From positions 1 through 39,894 of the forward strand of contig LNEX01000202.1 of NCBI GenBank assembly GCA_001464165.1: a stretch of DNA of 39,894 bases, read 5' to 3'. This document shows positions 23,572 to 32,251 of the stretch, one piece after another (within the stretch, counting starts at the first letter, position 1; each line of letters starts with the position of its first letter). The notes beneath the pieces were generated by a model, which saw only the letters and a list, made by a program, of their open reading frames with translations, was not told the DNA's origin and ran no database searches. Source of the DNA: a bacterium Ga0077546. Lineage in GTDB: Bacteria; Cyanobacteriota; Vampirovibrionia; Obscuribacterales; Obscuribacteraceae. Both the position numbers and the translations under genes were made by a program.

Positions 23572-25320
23572 CTAAGACGATAATACTGATTGGGTCAGTT
23601 GTTCTTCTAGGCTGCTGGCTTCGCCGCTGGCAATATTAATGAGTGCCAGTGGAATAGCTGATCTAATATCCCCGGCAACCACACTAGCCTGGCCAAAGTT
23701 AGCTGCTACTAGATCGCCTGCTCTGCCGTGAATGTAAACACCAGCGCAAGCGGCATCAAATGGGCTCAAGCCCTGGGCCATCAAGCCACCAATAATTCCC
23801 GAGAGTACGTCACCTGACCCTGCGGTGGACATACCAGAGTTACCTGTCGGATTGATATAGACTTCACCTTCTGGGTGGGCTACTAGAGTGTAGGCTCCTT
23901 TGAAAACTACAATGCAGTCAAACTCTTTTGCAGCTGCTAGGGCAGAACCCACGCGGTCTGATAAAAGCTCTTCGATTGTTTTTCCCGTAAGGCGACTAAG
24001 TTCTTTTGGGTGTGGGGTGATGACAAAATTGCGAGCCGATTTGGGTAGCGAATTGATATTGGCAGAAAGAGCATTGAGGCCGTCGGCATCTATAACACAA
24101 GGCTTGTTAATTAAATCGAGTAAGTCTAGAACAAAGCTTACTGTATCTTGATTTTGGGATAGACCTGGGCCAATTACCACGCTTGAGATTTGATCAAGCA
24201 TTTCGATTACTTCTTTCAGTGCTTCTTTGCTGATTGTTTGCTCTGTGGTTTCTGGCAGTGGCTTGACTACAATTTCTTCCACAGCTACATGATTGGCCAT
24301 CGACCGTGGCGTGGCTAAGTATGATAGACCAGCTCCTACTCGAAGAGCACTACTGCTGGCTAAAGCTCCCGCACCGCCCATACCCAGGCTGCCGCCAATG
24401 GTGAGAACCCGGCCAAAAGTACCTTTGTTTGAATTAGTTGGGCGCGACGGTAAGACTGATTGTACCGCACCGCAGGTGGTGACGAAAATTCTTGGAGTGC
24501 TTTCGACGTGGCTTAAGCTTTCAGGAAGGTTGCTAAAGTCTGGCAGGCCGATGTCTATTAAATGCATGTTGCCTGCGTATTCTGCCCCCGGGTGGTTAAG
24601 ATGACCAGGTTTCAAAAAGCCAAAGGTAACGGTTTTGTCTGCGCGAACTGCGACACCCATGATTTGACCAGTATCAGAATTGATACCAGAAGGTAGGTCA
24701 ATGGCAAGCACCGGCTTTGTGCTTGAGTTAATGGCTTCGATAACACGTTTAGCAACACCACCGACGTTCCTTGTTAGGCCGGTGCCGAACAGAGCATCAA
24801 CTAGCACTGTTGAATTTGAAGTAATTGCACCGAGCACTTCTACCAGTTCATCAGTGTCTTCTAACAGAATCAAATCAACACCTAGTGAAGCCAGTATCTT
24901 TCGATTTGCTTCTGCTTCTGGTGTGGACATTGTCACTTCTGGTTCTTGATTGTCTTGTTTTTCACTCGGTCTAGGATTGGCTTTACTAGTTTCTTTATTG
25001 GCTTCTTTATTAGTTTCTAGGTCTGAGACTTTTTCTGTTGGAGCGACCACAAAGCAACTAGCTGGAACACCCCAGAGATTGAGGTAGCGTGCCACCACAA
25101 GACCATCACCACCATTGTTGCCACTGCCACAAAATATTGCTATGTGCCCTGGGTTTTCATCCCAAAGAGACAGTGTTGCAAGTGCTGCCCCTCGACCAGC
25201 AACTTCCATTAATGTCTGACCCCAATTGAGGCCACCTGAAATCTCAGCGATCGACTCAATCCAGGCTGCTTCCAAGTTTCTGATTTGTTTTGTTGTCGGA
25301 ACTCTTAAATTGCTCAGCAT
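23572..25320 (-). CDS. nnr: Bifunctional NAD(P)H-hydrate epimerase / ADP-dependent dehydratase
   Basis: The protein is the NnrE-NnrD fusion that repairs hydrated NAD(P)H. The epimerase half (about 1-250) has TKQIRNLEAAW, FCGSGNNGGDGLVVAR and DALFGTGLTRNVGG. The dehydratase half has GGSLGMGGAGALASSSALRVGAGL, VIGPGLSQ, VIDADGLNALS, ITPHPKE and NPTGNSGMSTAGSGDVLSG. ATG 25320 ([17 protein letters not shown]) fits the family start; an upstream TTG at 25353 is less likely. This gives 582 residues and a seven-base overlap with the ATPase stop, so it is coupled to that gene. An unusual charged, Lys/Glu-rich insertion (about residues 95-130, ETNKEANKETSKANPRPSEK) interrupts the epimerase half. Confidence 0.93.
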   Translation of the reverse strand: MLSNLRVPTTKQIRNLEAAWIESIAEISGGLNWGQTLMEVAGRGAALATLSLWDENPGHIAIFCGSGNNGGDGLVVARYLNLWGVPASCFVVAPTEKVSDLETNKEANKETSKANPRPSEKQDNQEPEVTMSTPEAEANRKILASLGVDLILLEDTDELVEVLGAITSNSTVLVDALFGTGLTRNVGGVAKRVIEAINSSTKPVLAIDLPSGINSDTGQIMGVAVRADKTVTFGFLKPGHLNHPGAEYAGNMHLIDIGLPDFSNLPESLSHVESTPRIFVTTCGAVQSVLPSRPTNSNKGTFGRVLTIGGSLGMGGAGALASSSALRVGAGLSYLATPRSMANHVAVEEIVVKPLPETTEQTISKEALKEVIEMLDQISSVVIGPGLSQNQDTVSFVLDLLDLINKPCVIDADGLNALSANINSLPKSARNFVITPHPKELSRLTGKTIEELLSDRVGSALAAAKEFDCIVVFKGAYTLVAHPEGEVYINPTGNSGMSTAGSGDVLSGIIGGLMAQGLSPFDAACAGVYIHGRAGDLVAANFGQASVVAGDIRSAIPLALINIASGEASSLEEQLTQSVLSS

Positions 25321-26255
25321 TTTTTTCTTCTTTGAATTTTTACTAAAAAACAACGAGCATCGTGGCCAGCTGATTTTTCTTCAAGGGGTGGAATTGATAA
25401 TTCGCAGCTATCGACTCGCAACGAGCAACGGTTAGCAAAACGGCATCCGTTGGGAAGGTTAACCAAACTGGGTGGCTGCCCTTCGATTGGTATCAAGCGT
25501 TGCGAACCGGGCTTTGGTAGCGAATTCATCAAGCCAATCGTATAAGGATGTTTTGGGCTTTTGAAGAGTTCTTCGACGCTGGCATATTCCACCACAGAGC
25601 CGGCATACATCACAGCTACGGTATCGCACATCTCAGCTACCACGCCAAGATCGTGAGTAATTAAGACAATTGCTGTGCCTTGGTCTTTTTGAATCTCGCG
25701 CAGTAAATCTAAGATTTGCGCTTGCACTGTAACATCGAGAGCCGTGGTGGGCTCGTCGGCTATCAACATCACCCGCTGGCGCATTCCGCCAGAAAACTGG
25801 TGGGGATAATCATCGACGCGGTTGCGCGCTTCGGGAATTCGTACTCGATCTAAAACAGCAATTGCTTTTTTGCGGGCCTCAGCCTTCGACACTTTTTGGT
25901 GAAGTTCTACTGCTTCCATGATTTGAGCGCCAACTGTATAAACAGGGTTGAGTGAAGTCATGGGATCCTGCGGAATCAAAGCGATGCGGTTGCCTCGGAC
26001 ACCACGCATTTGCGCTTCGCTAAACTCAAGTAGGTTTTTACCATCTAGGCGAATTTGACCGCCGACAATTTTTCCTGGCGGTGGAATTAAACGCAAAATA
26101 GACAAAGAGGTAATTGATTTTCCACATCCCGATTCACCGACGATGCCAAGTACCTTGCCCTTTTCAACAGAGAGTGTGACGTCGTCAACTGCACGGGCCA
26201 TACCGGCCTCTGTGGGGAAGGCAGTTGCTAGATTTTGGATTTCAAGAAGGGCCAT
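25314..26255 (-). CDS. Oligopeptide ABC transporter ATPase (OppD/DppD-type), internal deletion
   Basis: The ATPase has Walker [10 protein letters not shown]-loop [13 protein letters not shown], signature [20 protein letters not shown] and switch ITHDLG, and the C-terminal [16 protein letters not shown] cysteine region of the Opp/Dpp ATPases. It would energise peptide uptake with a partner ATPase and two permeases. In these proteins about eleven residues (the IAMALACxPKL-type stretch) lie between RVM and the Walker B leucines; here RVM is followed at once by LIADEP, an in-frame loss of about 33 bases near 25761-25772. At 313 residues it is otherwise full. No permease or binding-protein gene is adjacent, so it is an orphan ATPase here. 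Overlaps NnrE/D by seven bases. Confidence 0.9.
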   Translation of the reverse strand: MALLEIQNLATAFPTEAGMARAVDDVTLSVEKGKVLGIVGESGCGKSITSLSILRLIPPPGKIVGGQIRLDGKNLLEFSEAQMRGVRGNRIALIPQDPMTSLNPVYTVGAQIMEAVELHQKVSKAEARKKAIAVLDRVRIPEARNRVDDYPHQFSGGMRQRVMLIADEPTTALDVTVQAQILDLLREIQKDQGTAIVLITHDLGVVAEMCDTVAVMYAGSVVEYASVEELFKSPKHPYTIGLMNSLPKPGSQRLIPIEGQPPSLVNLPNGCRFANRCSLRVDSCELSIPPLEEKSAGHDARCFLVKIQRRKKC

Positions 26256-26373
26256 GGCACCGCTGACAGAAAGAAAGCTATAGAAACTGTTGTGATTTTA
26301 GACTATCTACTCGATCAGTCTGACTAATATCGCTACAGAATGCTTAAATAGACATCTAAGTCCAGAGGGTTCT

Positions 26374-26727
26374 ATGTCTACTGATTCAACTAACAACACG
26401 CGAGATATATCTGTTTTGCAGTTGCTCACCAAGCTGGTGAAAGAGACCGACAGGTTGGTTCGCCTAGCTGATGACATCGACACCCATGCCTCAACTCCCC
26501 AAGCAAAAGCGGCCTTTAATCTAATTGGCTCAGAAGTGAGCAGCATTCTTTCTATTATGAAATCTTCTCTTGACCCCCTTTATCGCCTTTACGACCTTGA
26601 CCCGGGTATGAAGAATCTCGACCGCAACCGTCGCAACGCTACAATCAAAGAGTTTACGATCGCAAACGATCCTGATGACAGCTACGACGAACAGGCGCTC
26701 TGGAACGATATAAAGGCGAAAGAGTAA
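26374..26727 (+). CDS. Small acidic protein of unknown function
   Basis: The protein (117 residues) has no signal or TM segment. It is predicted helical, with LLTKLVKETDRLVRLADDIDTHA and IGSEVSSILSIMKSSLDPLYRLYDLD. The start has AGAGGG four bases upstream, a good ribosome binding site, and the frame has codon use like its neighbours, which supports a real gene. No family is recognised. It is convergent with the phosphatase gene, four bases apart, and divergent from the ABC ATPase. Confidence 0.7.
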   Translation: MSTDSTNNTRDISVLQLLTKLVKETDRLVRLADDIDTHASTPQAKAAFNLIGSEVSSILSIMKSSLDPLYRLYDLDPGMKNLDRNRRNATIKEFTIANDPDDSYDEQALWNDIKAKE

Positions 26728-26731
26728 GTTT

Positions 26732-27628
26732 CTAAAGATTAGTAGAAGCCAAGTTCTTATTTGCCAGAGTCTTTAGCTCTTGTTGGATTTCAGCATTGCC
26801 GCCAACGCGGGCGACCATACGCTTTAGGCTGGCAAGCCAGGGCTTGAAGTGATGGCTTCTCATCTCGCTGTAGGCCTGATTAAAGCTCCAATGATCGTGA
26901 ATTACACGAAAAACAGCAACCAGCGCACCTGTGCGGTCGGCCCCATAGCGGCAGTGAACGAACACTGGTTGATTGGCTGGATCATTAACAATATTCAAGA
27001 ATTGAGCAACTTTGAAGAGCGACGGCCCCATGAAGCCAAGTGGAATATGGACGTATTTAATGCCTAGTTTCTTTGCCTTTGTCGCCTCTTCTGCTGCGCC
27101 AGGGCCGGCCATGCGTAAATCAACGATGGTTTTGACACCGCTTTCTGCTAGCTTTTGCATTGCTTGATTTGAGGGTGCAGCGCCCCGCCATAAGCCTTCG
27201 CTGACAATATCGAAATTGGAGATACTAGGAGCTGCAATTGATGCTCCGGCCACGTGTTCTTTGCTGTCACCGTTCTTGTGGCTGACGTTTTCATGCACCA
27301 AGATATGGCTGACACCTTTGTCAGGAGACGTCAAAGCCAAGTCTAAAAGGAACTGGTTTCTCTCTTCTTCCGAATCAAAAACGTTTTGCTGCACCGCACC
27401 GCTGAGCTGTCTGCGTGGCTCTGCGGCTGACGCCGGTGGCAAAATAAAGATTGAGGTTAAAGCTATGGCCACGATCAGGCTTATCGCTAAACGATGGCTT
27501 AAGCGCTTTGTTGAAGCAATAGTTGTCTTGGTACTGTGATAATTTAGCAAACCGTTGGCACAGAGTACACCGCTTGTGATGCTCTGTATTTTGGTATCAA
27601 AGGTGGTGTCAGCTTGGCTGCATACCAT
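26732..27628 (-). CDS. Secreted CX5R tyrosine/dual-specificity phosphatase-like protein
   Basis: The C-terminal domain (about 130-280) holds FVHCRYGADRTG, the C-x5-R phosphate loop of Cys-based phosphatases, with an upstream ESGVKTIVDLRM segment carrying a candidate general-acid Asp. A hydrophobic stretch ISLIVAIALTSIFILPPASAAEP (about 48-70) looks like a signal peptide preceded by a long Thr/Lys-rich N-terminus. The upstream ATG is the longest frame; a later TTG (residue about 28) would give a normal signal peptide and I cannot decide. It would act outside the cytoplasm on phosphoprotein or phospholipid. Three Ser/Thr kinases lie within 10 kb, but no direct link is shown. Confidence 0.82.
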   Translation of the reverse strand: MVCSQADTTFDTKIQSITSGVLCANGLLNYHSTKTTIASTKRLSHRLAISLIVAIALTSIFILPPASAAEPRRQLSGAVQQNVFDSEEERNQFLLDLALTSPDKGVSHILVHENVSHKNGDSKEHVAGASIAAPSISNFDIVSEGLWRGAAPSNQAMQKLAESGVKTIVDLRMAGPGAAEEATKAKKLGIKYVHIPLGFMGPSLFKVAQFLNIVNDPANQPVFVHCRYGADRTGALVAVFRVIHDHWSFNQAYSEMRSHHFKPWLASLKRMVARVGGNAEIQQELKTLANKNLASTNL

Positions 27629-27767
27629 TTTAAAATAACCTGAAATTTTCCAATTTTGCTGATATTAACATGGTGCCTTCTTTACAATCAAGATATAGCA
27701 GCCAATTATTGCCATCGCGTTCTTTGTGCTGAGGCTCGCTCCCGGCTGATGCGGTTATACTCTTCTG

Positions 27768-28853
27768 GTGGAAAGTAAGTTAAATTCGACTACGGCTGGC
27801 AAGCAAGGGCGCAAGATTTATCTGCTCGTGCGTGTTTTGCTCACTGAATTTCGTGGTTTTTTGCTCTGTCTTTCTACTGCTTTTAGTTTGTCAGTGGCGC
27901 TTTTCTACTTTTATTATCCACATAGTTTGTTGCCTAGTGGCGCTGCAATGACCTTTTTTCAGGCCGCCTATTACACACTGCTGATGATCTTTTTTGAAAG
28001 TCCTCTGCAGTATGTGGAAGATATTCGTCTTTCGCCATTATTTTTCTTGTTGCCTATTTTAGGTCTGGTGACAATCGCTGAAGGGGTTGTGCACCTCGGC
28101 AATCTTCTCTTTCAGCACAAGCGTTATTCTAAGGAGTGGCAGAAAATGATCGCCGAGACAATGGAAGGTCATGTAGTCGTTTGCGGGCTCGGAAACGTTG
28201 GTGTGAGGGTAGTGCAACATCTCAAGCGCTTTTCTGAAGATGTCGTAGCTATTGAATCAAACCCTGATGCCCGTTTTGTGGGCGAGGTCGCAGGCTATGA
28301 GGTGCCTGTTCTGTTTGGTGACGTACGTGACACTAAAATTTTGGAGCAAGCTTCAGTAGCTAAGGCTAAGGCAATCATTGCCGTTACTGATAACGATTTA
28401 GCTAATCTTGAAGCGGCCATGACTGCTCGAGAGATCAATCCGACCATAAGAGTTGTGATTCGTATGTTCGATCAGAAGTTGGCCAAGAAAGTTGAAAAAT
28501 TTATGGGTATCGAGGGCGCCTATAGCTCTTCAGCCCGGTCAGCTAGGCTTTTTGCCCAAGCGGCCATTTCAGGCAACATCATCGACTCATTTGAATTTGG
28601 CGGCACGATTATCAATGCTTTGCAGCTGATTGTTGAGTCTAATACCATTATTGTTGGCCAGACCGTCGATGATTTGCGGAATAACTATGAAGTAACGGTG
28701 CTTTGTCACGAGTCGAAAGAGGGTGTAGCCGACTGGAACCCTGCACCAGGCACACCACTATCAGTTGGTGACAAGCTGCTGATAATGACCGATCGTGACG
28801 GCTTAAACAGGCTGGCACCGGTTTCTAATAAATTATCTCTACCCCGCGAGTAG
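27768..28853 (+). CDS. Two-TM channel-like protein with RCK (TrkA-N/TrkA-C) domains
   Basis: The protein (361 residues) has a hydrophobic channel-like region at about 25-115 and then RCK domains: VVVCGLGNVGVRVVQHL (Rossmann NAD-binding), VLFGDVRDTKILEQA, IIAVTDNDLANLEAA, and a C-terminal TrkA-C lobe. This is the layout of bacterial K+ channels gated through RCK. The expected TVGYGD selectivity filter is not there; after AAYYTLLMIFFE comes SPLQYVEDIRLSP. Either ion selectivity differs or the pore is not a K+ pore. The start is GTG 27768. TATACT lies seven bases before it and no Shine-Dalgarno is seen, so the mRNA may be leaderless. Confidence 0.8.
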   Translation: MESKLNSTTAGKQGRKIYLLVRVLLTEFRGFLLCLSTAFSLSVALFYFYYPHSLLPSGAAMTFFQAAYYTLLMIFFESPLQYVEDIRLSPLFFLLPILGLVTIAEGVVHLGNLLFQHKRYSKEWQKMIAETMEGHVVVCGLGNVGVRVVQHLKRFSEDVVAIESNPDARFVGEVAGYEVPVLFGDVRDTKILEQASVAKAKAIIAVTDNDLANLEAAMTAREINPTIRVVIRMFDQKLAKKVEKFMGIEGAYSSSARSARLFAQAAISGNIIDSFEFGGTIINALQLIVESNTIIVGQTVDDLRNNYEVTVLCHESKEGVADWNPAPGTPLSVGDKLLIMTDRDGLNRLAPVSNKLSLPRE

Positions 28854-28966
28854 TTGTCAGTATGTTGCGCGCTTGCAACTACTTGTTACAACCGTATAAA
28901 TGTCAACTAGTGGTTGGCATTTATGGGTAATCTACCCTTGGTTGATGTCTTCCATGGCGATACTTA

Positions 28967-30076
28967 ATGTTCGGTGTTCTTCCGTCCGCGCAAGATGACT
29001 ATCGTGATGAAAAAACGCTTGAGCGCCTCCTGCGCAAGATAGCTGCCACAGTGACGCGTCCATGGACCATAATGGAAGTTTGTGGTGATCAAACTCAGGT
29101 TTTGCTTGAGAACAATTTGATTGAGCTTTTGCCTAGTGAACTGAACATTGTGCACGGACCAGGTTGCCCGGTGGCGTCTGTTCCTGTTCGCGTTTTTGAT
29201 CGTGCCATTGCTATTGCTCAAGAGCCAGATGTCTTGTTTTGCGCTCCGGCTGAGCTTTTGCGTATACCAGGTTCAACTTGTGATTTGCTCGAAGTCAAAG
29301 CCAGTGGCTTTGATGTTCGTGTTGTCTATTCTTCTATGGATTGCATAGCCTTAGCTCGGGCCAATACGGACAAGAAGGTAGTTTTCTTCAATGTCGGATT
29401 AGAGACTGCGGCTCAAATGGACGCTCTTGCTGTTTGGCAGGCTCGTAGACTTGGTATCACCAATTTTCATTTGCTCTCTTATCACGCTCAGATACCTCCG
29501 GTTTGCAATAGCATCTTTAGTCGTGCTGATAATGTCGTGCACGGTCTATTGGGGCCTGGTCAAGTTTGTAGCCTGACAGGTTTTGATCAGTATGAGGAAT
29601 TGAGTAAGCAGTTCCAGATACCAGTAGTGGTGACTGGCTTTGAACCGGTTGATGTACTTGAAGGAATTTTGAAGTGCCTCTCTATGCTGGAAGCAGGCAA
29701 GTATGGAGTTGAGAATCAGTACCGCCGTGCAGCCAATAAGGCTGGCAACCCCGAAGCGCGAGCTCTTATTTACGAAGTATTTGAGTCAGCAGAACGTGAT
29801 TGGCGCGGGCTTGGTGCCATTCCTCTTAGTGGTCTGCGTCTCAAGCCTGAGTTTGTCTCATACGATGCATTCAGCGCCTTTTCGCCTGAAGCTGAAGCGG
29901 TTCAAGAATTTGCTGGTTGTATCTCTCAAGAAATTTGGAGAGGCTTGCGAAAACCGACAGACTGTCCTTCTTTCGGCCATGGCTGTAAGCCTGATAGCCC
30001 ACTTGGAGCTACTATGGTTTCTTCTGATGGCACTTGTGCGGCCTATTATAAATACCGCAAGCAAGAAGCTAGCTAA
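28967..30076 (+). CDS. HypD homologue lacking a catalytic cysteine, orphan
   Basis: The protein (369 residues) aligns over its whole length with HypD, the scaffold that helps build the Fe(CN)2CO unit of [NiFe] hydrogenases with HypC and HypE. MEVCGDQT (Cys39, equal to Cys41 of E. coli), HGPGCPVAS (Cys67, equal to Cys69), and four C-terminal 4Fe-4S cysteines (AGCIS, TDCPSFGHGC, GTCAAYY) are kept. Ala70 stands where Cys72 should be, and the CGGHTH-like stretch is CGDQTQ. These residues are needed in the known enzyme, so this is probably a paralogue with another role or an inactive copy. No hypC, hypE, hypA/B or hydrogenase gene is nearby. The start has no strong ribosome binding site. Confidence 0.82.
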   Translation: MFGVLPSAQDDYRDEKTLERLLRKIAATVTRPWTIMEVCGDQTQVLLENNLIELLPSELNIVHGPGCPVASVPVRVFDRAIAIAQEPDVLFCAPAELLRIPGSTCDLLEVKASGFDVRVVYSSMDCIALARANTDKKVVFFNVGLETAAQMDALAVWQARRLGITNFHLLSYHAQIPPVCNSIFSRADNVVHGLLGPGQVCSLTGFDQYEELSKQFQIPVVVTGFEPVDVLEGILKCLSMLEAGKYGVENQYRRAANKAGNPEARALIYEVFESAERDWRGLGAIPLSGLRLKPEFVSYDAFSAFSPEAEAVQEFAGCISQEIWRGLRKPTDCPSFGHGCKPDSPLGATMVSSDGTCAAYYKYRKQEAS

Positions 30077-30085
30077 TTTTGTGTT

Positions 30086-31435
30086 CTAAATTCCGGGGCA
30101 TGATATGCGGAATAGCATACTCAGTGCACTCAAAACTGCGACGATAATTAGGGTGCTTTTGGGCGAGAGGCCTTGTACCCGCATCAAGCCGATGTAGCAC
30201 ATATAGCCTGTTCCCATGGTTGCTAGCATCGCTCCTAATGAAATCTGGCCTAGGGCAATCCAGGCAAAAACAAAGGTTGCTTTGCTGAAGGCAAGGACGC
30301 GGAATGTTCCTTCAAGATCGCCTTTACCACCGAGGCGCTTAAAAGCTAAGTCAGTAATAACTGCTCCCACACTTACTGACAGGAAGCCGATTATCATTCC
30401 CCAGAAAAATAGTAGCGGGTTCAATTTAGACACAGCGAACATAAGCGAACTTAAAATCAACGTGAAAACAAGATATAGAAGCGGTTCGCCATAGCCACCA
30501 GTGAGTGGTAAGTTTTGAAAATATGCCTTGGGATTAGTAAGTATGTCTTTAGTTACATTGAGGTTGTACGTGGCAATTCCAATAATGTCATTCTTGCTAA
30601 AGCTGAGGCCAATACTAGGTGGTGGCACTTCCTTAAGTTGATCTGTAGCATTCCCAAATAGCTTGCTGCGCAGTTTCGGTGACTGCTGCTCTTGATCATA
30701 GTTTAGATTCTGTTGATTCTGATTTCTGCTATTTGGGTTGGCGTTGGGCCATCCGGGCTGTTGATTTTGCTGTAACTGGAGATTTATGTTCGCTTGCTGC
30801 TTCTGATTGAACTGGGCACTCTCAGGTGCACCAGGTTGTGCCTGAGCCGTTGGCGCTTGTTGACCTGGCATAGCTGCTTGTTGCTGCCCTGGCCAAACTG
30901 GTTCAGTTGGAGCTTCCGGTGAGTAGCTTGGACCTGTGACGATCGGCAAAGAGTTGAAAGGTAAGGCGTTCGCTTGGCTGCCGCCGGCTGGTAGAGTTTT
31001 CCTCTCAAGCTGCTGCGGCGGTCTTTGTTGTGGTCTCTGTGGTTGTTCTTCGGCAAACAAATCCCACTTTGGTTCTGGTACTGGAATCCACGGGCTGGAT
31101 GGATCAGGCGCCGGGGCATTGAGAACCGGGGTTCTGGGAATGTATTCCGCTGAGTTGGGGTCGTCCTGTGGCCGCAACTTAGGCAGTTCGATACCCGTTG
31201 GGCCGATGGGTTCTGCTGGACCTACATAACCGGCGCTAACAGGATAGGCGGAAGGCGGCTGACTGGTTACTTCCTGATGCGGAAACCAGGGATTGTTTGT
31301 CGGAGGAGGTCCTGCCGGCTGCTGTTGCTGGCCAGGTAGTGCTTGCTGCTGGGCGCTAAAGGGCGTATACCCAGGCAAATGTGAGAGAAGATCGTCTTCT
31401 CCTTCTTTTTTCTTGTTATCGTCGCCGGATGCCAT
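30086..31435 (-). CDS. Yip1-domain membrane protein with Pro/Gln-rich N-terminus
   Basis: The N-terminal 250 residues are strongly Pro/Gln/Ala-rich and probably disordered (repeated GQQQ, PPP and PGQQ elements). The C-terminal 200 residues have four or five hydrophobic segments with the Yip1-like pattern NPKAYFQNLPLTGGYGEPLLYLV ... WGMIIGFLSVSVGAVITDLAFKRLGG. The Yip1 family is involved in vesicle or membrane trafficking in eukaryotes; bacterial members are of unknown role. The long linker resembles cell-surface or adapter proteins. It is convergent with the HypD gene at nine bases' distance. Function is not assigned. Confidence 0.75.
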   Translation of the reverse strand: MASGDDNKKKEGEDDLLSHLPGYTPFSAQQQALPGQQQQPAGPPPTNNPWFPHQEVTSQPPSAYPVSAGYVGPAEPIGPTGIELPKLRPQDDPNSAEYIPRTPVLNAPAPDPSSPWIPVPEPKWDLFAEEQPQRPQQRPPQQLERKTLPAGGSQANALPFNSLPIVTGPSYSPEAPTEPVWPGQQQAAMPGQQAPTAQAQPGAPESAQFNQKQQANINLQLQQNQQPGWPNANPNSRNQNQQNLNYDQEQQSPKLRSKLFGNATDQLKEVPPPSIGLSFSKNDIIGIATYNLNVTKDILTNPKAYFQNLPLTGGYGEPLLYLVFTLILSSLMFAVSKLNPLLFFWGMIIGFLSVSVGAVITDLAFKRLGGKGDLEGTFRVLAFSKATFVFAWIALGQISLGAMLATMGTGYMCYIGLMRVQGLSPKSTLIIVAVLSALSMLFRISCPGI

Positions 31436-31821
31436 ATTTAGATCTTACCCATTCCTCTAGCAAAGCTAAGGATAATGCTAGATCTCTATTTATAGTTGGT
31501 GTCGTAAATATGCCACCAGCGGCAATGCGCTTGCCAAGAGGAGGCGGTCTGGGTGTCGCCACCGAGCTGTCGCATATGTAGTAAGAAGCTCAAAATTAAT
31601 TCTTGACGTCACTTACTTACTGGCAACTCTTGCGGAAACATTGTCGCAGTCTGGGCGTCCAAGTATTCATGTAGCAATTGCTAAACATCTTGAATACTGC
31701 TAAGAAGGCTAAGCGTATTGTGCAATTACTACTTGTCAGGGATAATACCATCGAGTCGAAAAGTGGCTTTGAAAGGGCGTCTCTGACCTGCATAACTTTT
31801 ATCTATGCATGAGGTATAGCA
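31436..31821. other. Intergenic region with a candidate plus-strand promoter
   Basis: About 385 bases without a credible gene. The most convincing signal is the promoter at 31718-31746, which lies upstream of the small gene at 31822. Some short plus-strand frames here end early and have no ribosome binding site. No hairpin or RNA gene is visible. Confidence 0.4.
31718..31746 (+). promoter_or_regulatory. Candidate sigma-70 promoter for the gene at 31822
   Basis: TTGTGC at 31718-31723 and GATAAT at 31741-31746 are separated by exactly 17 bases. The start of the small gene is about 75 bases downstream. This is a pattern match only. Confidence 0.35.
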
Positions 31822-32181
31822 ATGGCATCTCCGACTATCTTGCGAGCATCCGACCCAGTCGTCGGCACAAACGCAGGTAAGAGTTCTCTGATTTCGGTAA
31901 AGCTGACAAGCCAGATTCGTACAACGATGGAAATGCCTGAAAGGGTTTCAACTTCTGCTGGCTACCGCTCTTTGATGCTGAATGATAGCCTGGCTGGTCG
32001 CAACGCCTCTCGAGTCTTTAGAAACGAAGAGCGCGAAGAAGGATGTTCACGCATGAGAATGGTGAACAGACTGCGTCAGAAAGAAAAATGGTTGATCTGG
32101 AAAGAATTTTTCAAAGACTTTGACCACAATATCGGTGCCTTTTTCCAAAAGTGCACACCGTCAGCCTGGAACAATCACTAA
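31822..32181 (+). CDS. Small basic protein of unknown function
   Basis: The protein (119 residues) is Arg/Ser-rich with no TM segment. The C-terminal part (KEKWLIWKEFFKDFDHNIGAFFQK) is predicted helical and aromatic. GAGGTATAGC lies just before the ATG, a good ribosome binding site. No family is recognised. Its last codons (AAT-CAC-TAA) form the first unit of the tandem repeat that follows, so the stop may have been duplicated by slippage. Confidence 0.6.
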   Translation: MASPTILRASDPVVGTNAGKSSLISVKLTSQIRTTMEMPERVSTSAGYRSLMLNDSLAGRNASRVFRNEEREEGCSRMRMVNRLRQKEKWLIWKEFFKDFDHNIGAFFQKCTPSAWNNH

Positions 32182-32245
32182 ATTAGACTGAATCACTAAA
32201 TTTAGACTGAATCACTAAATTTAGACTGAATCACTAAATTAGACT
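32173..32245. repeat. Four tandem copies of an 18-19-bp unit
   Basis: Units AATCACTAAATTAGACTG (32173-32190), AATCACTAAATTTAGACTG (32191-32209 and 32210-32228) and a shortened copy (32229-32245) are arrayed head to tail. Copy one overlaps the stop of the preceding gene. Copy number may differ between strains or be an assembly effect. Confidence 0.95.
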
Positions 32246-32251
32246 CAAGTT

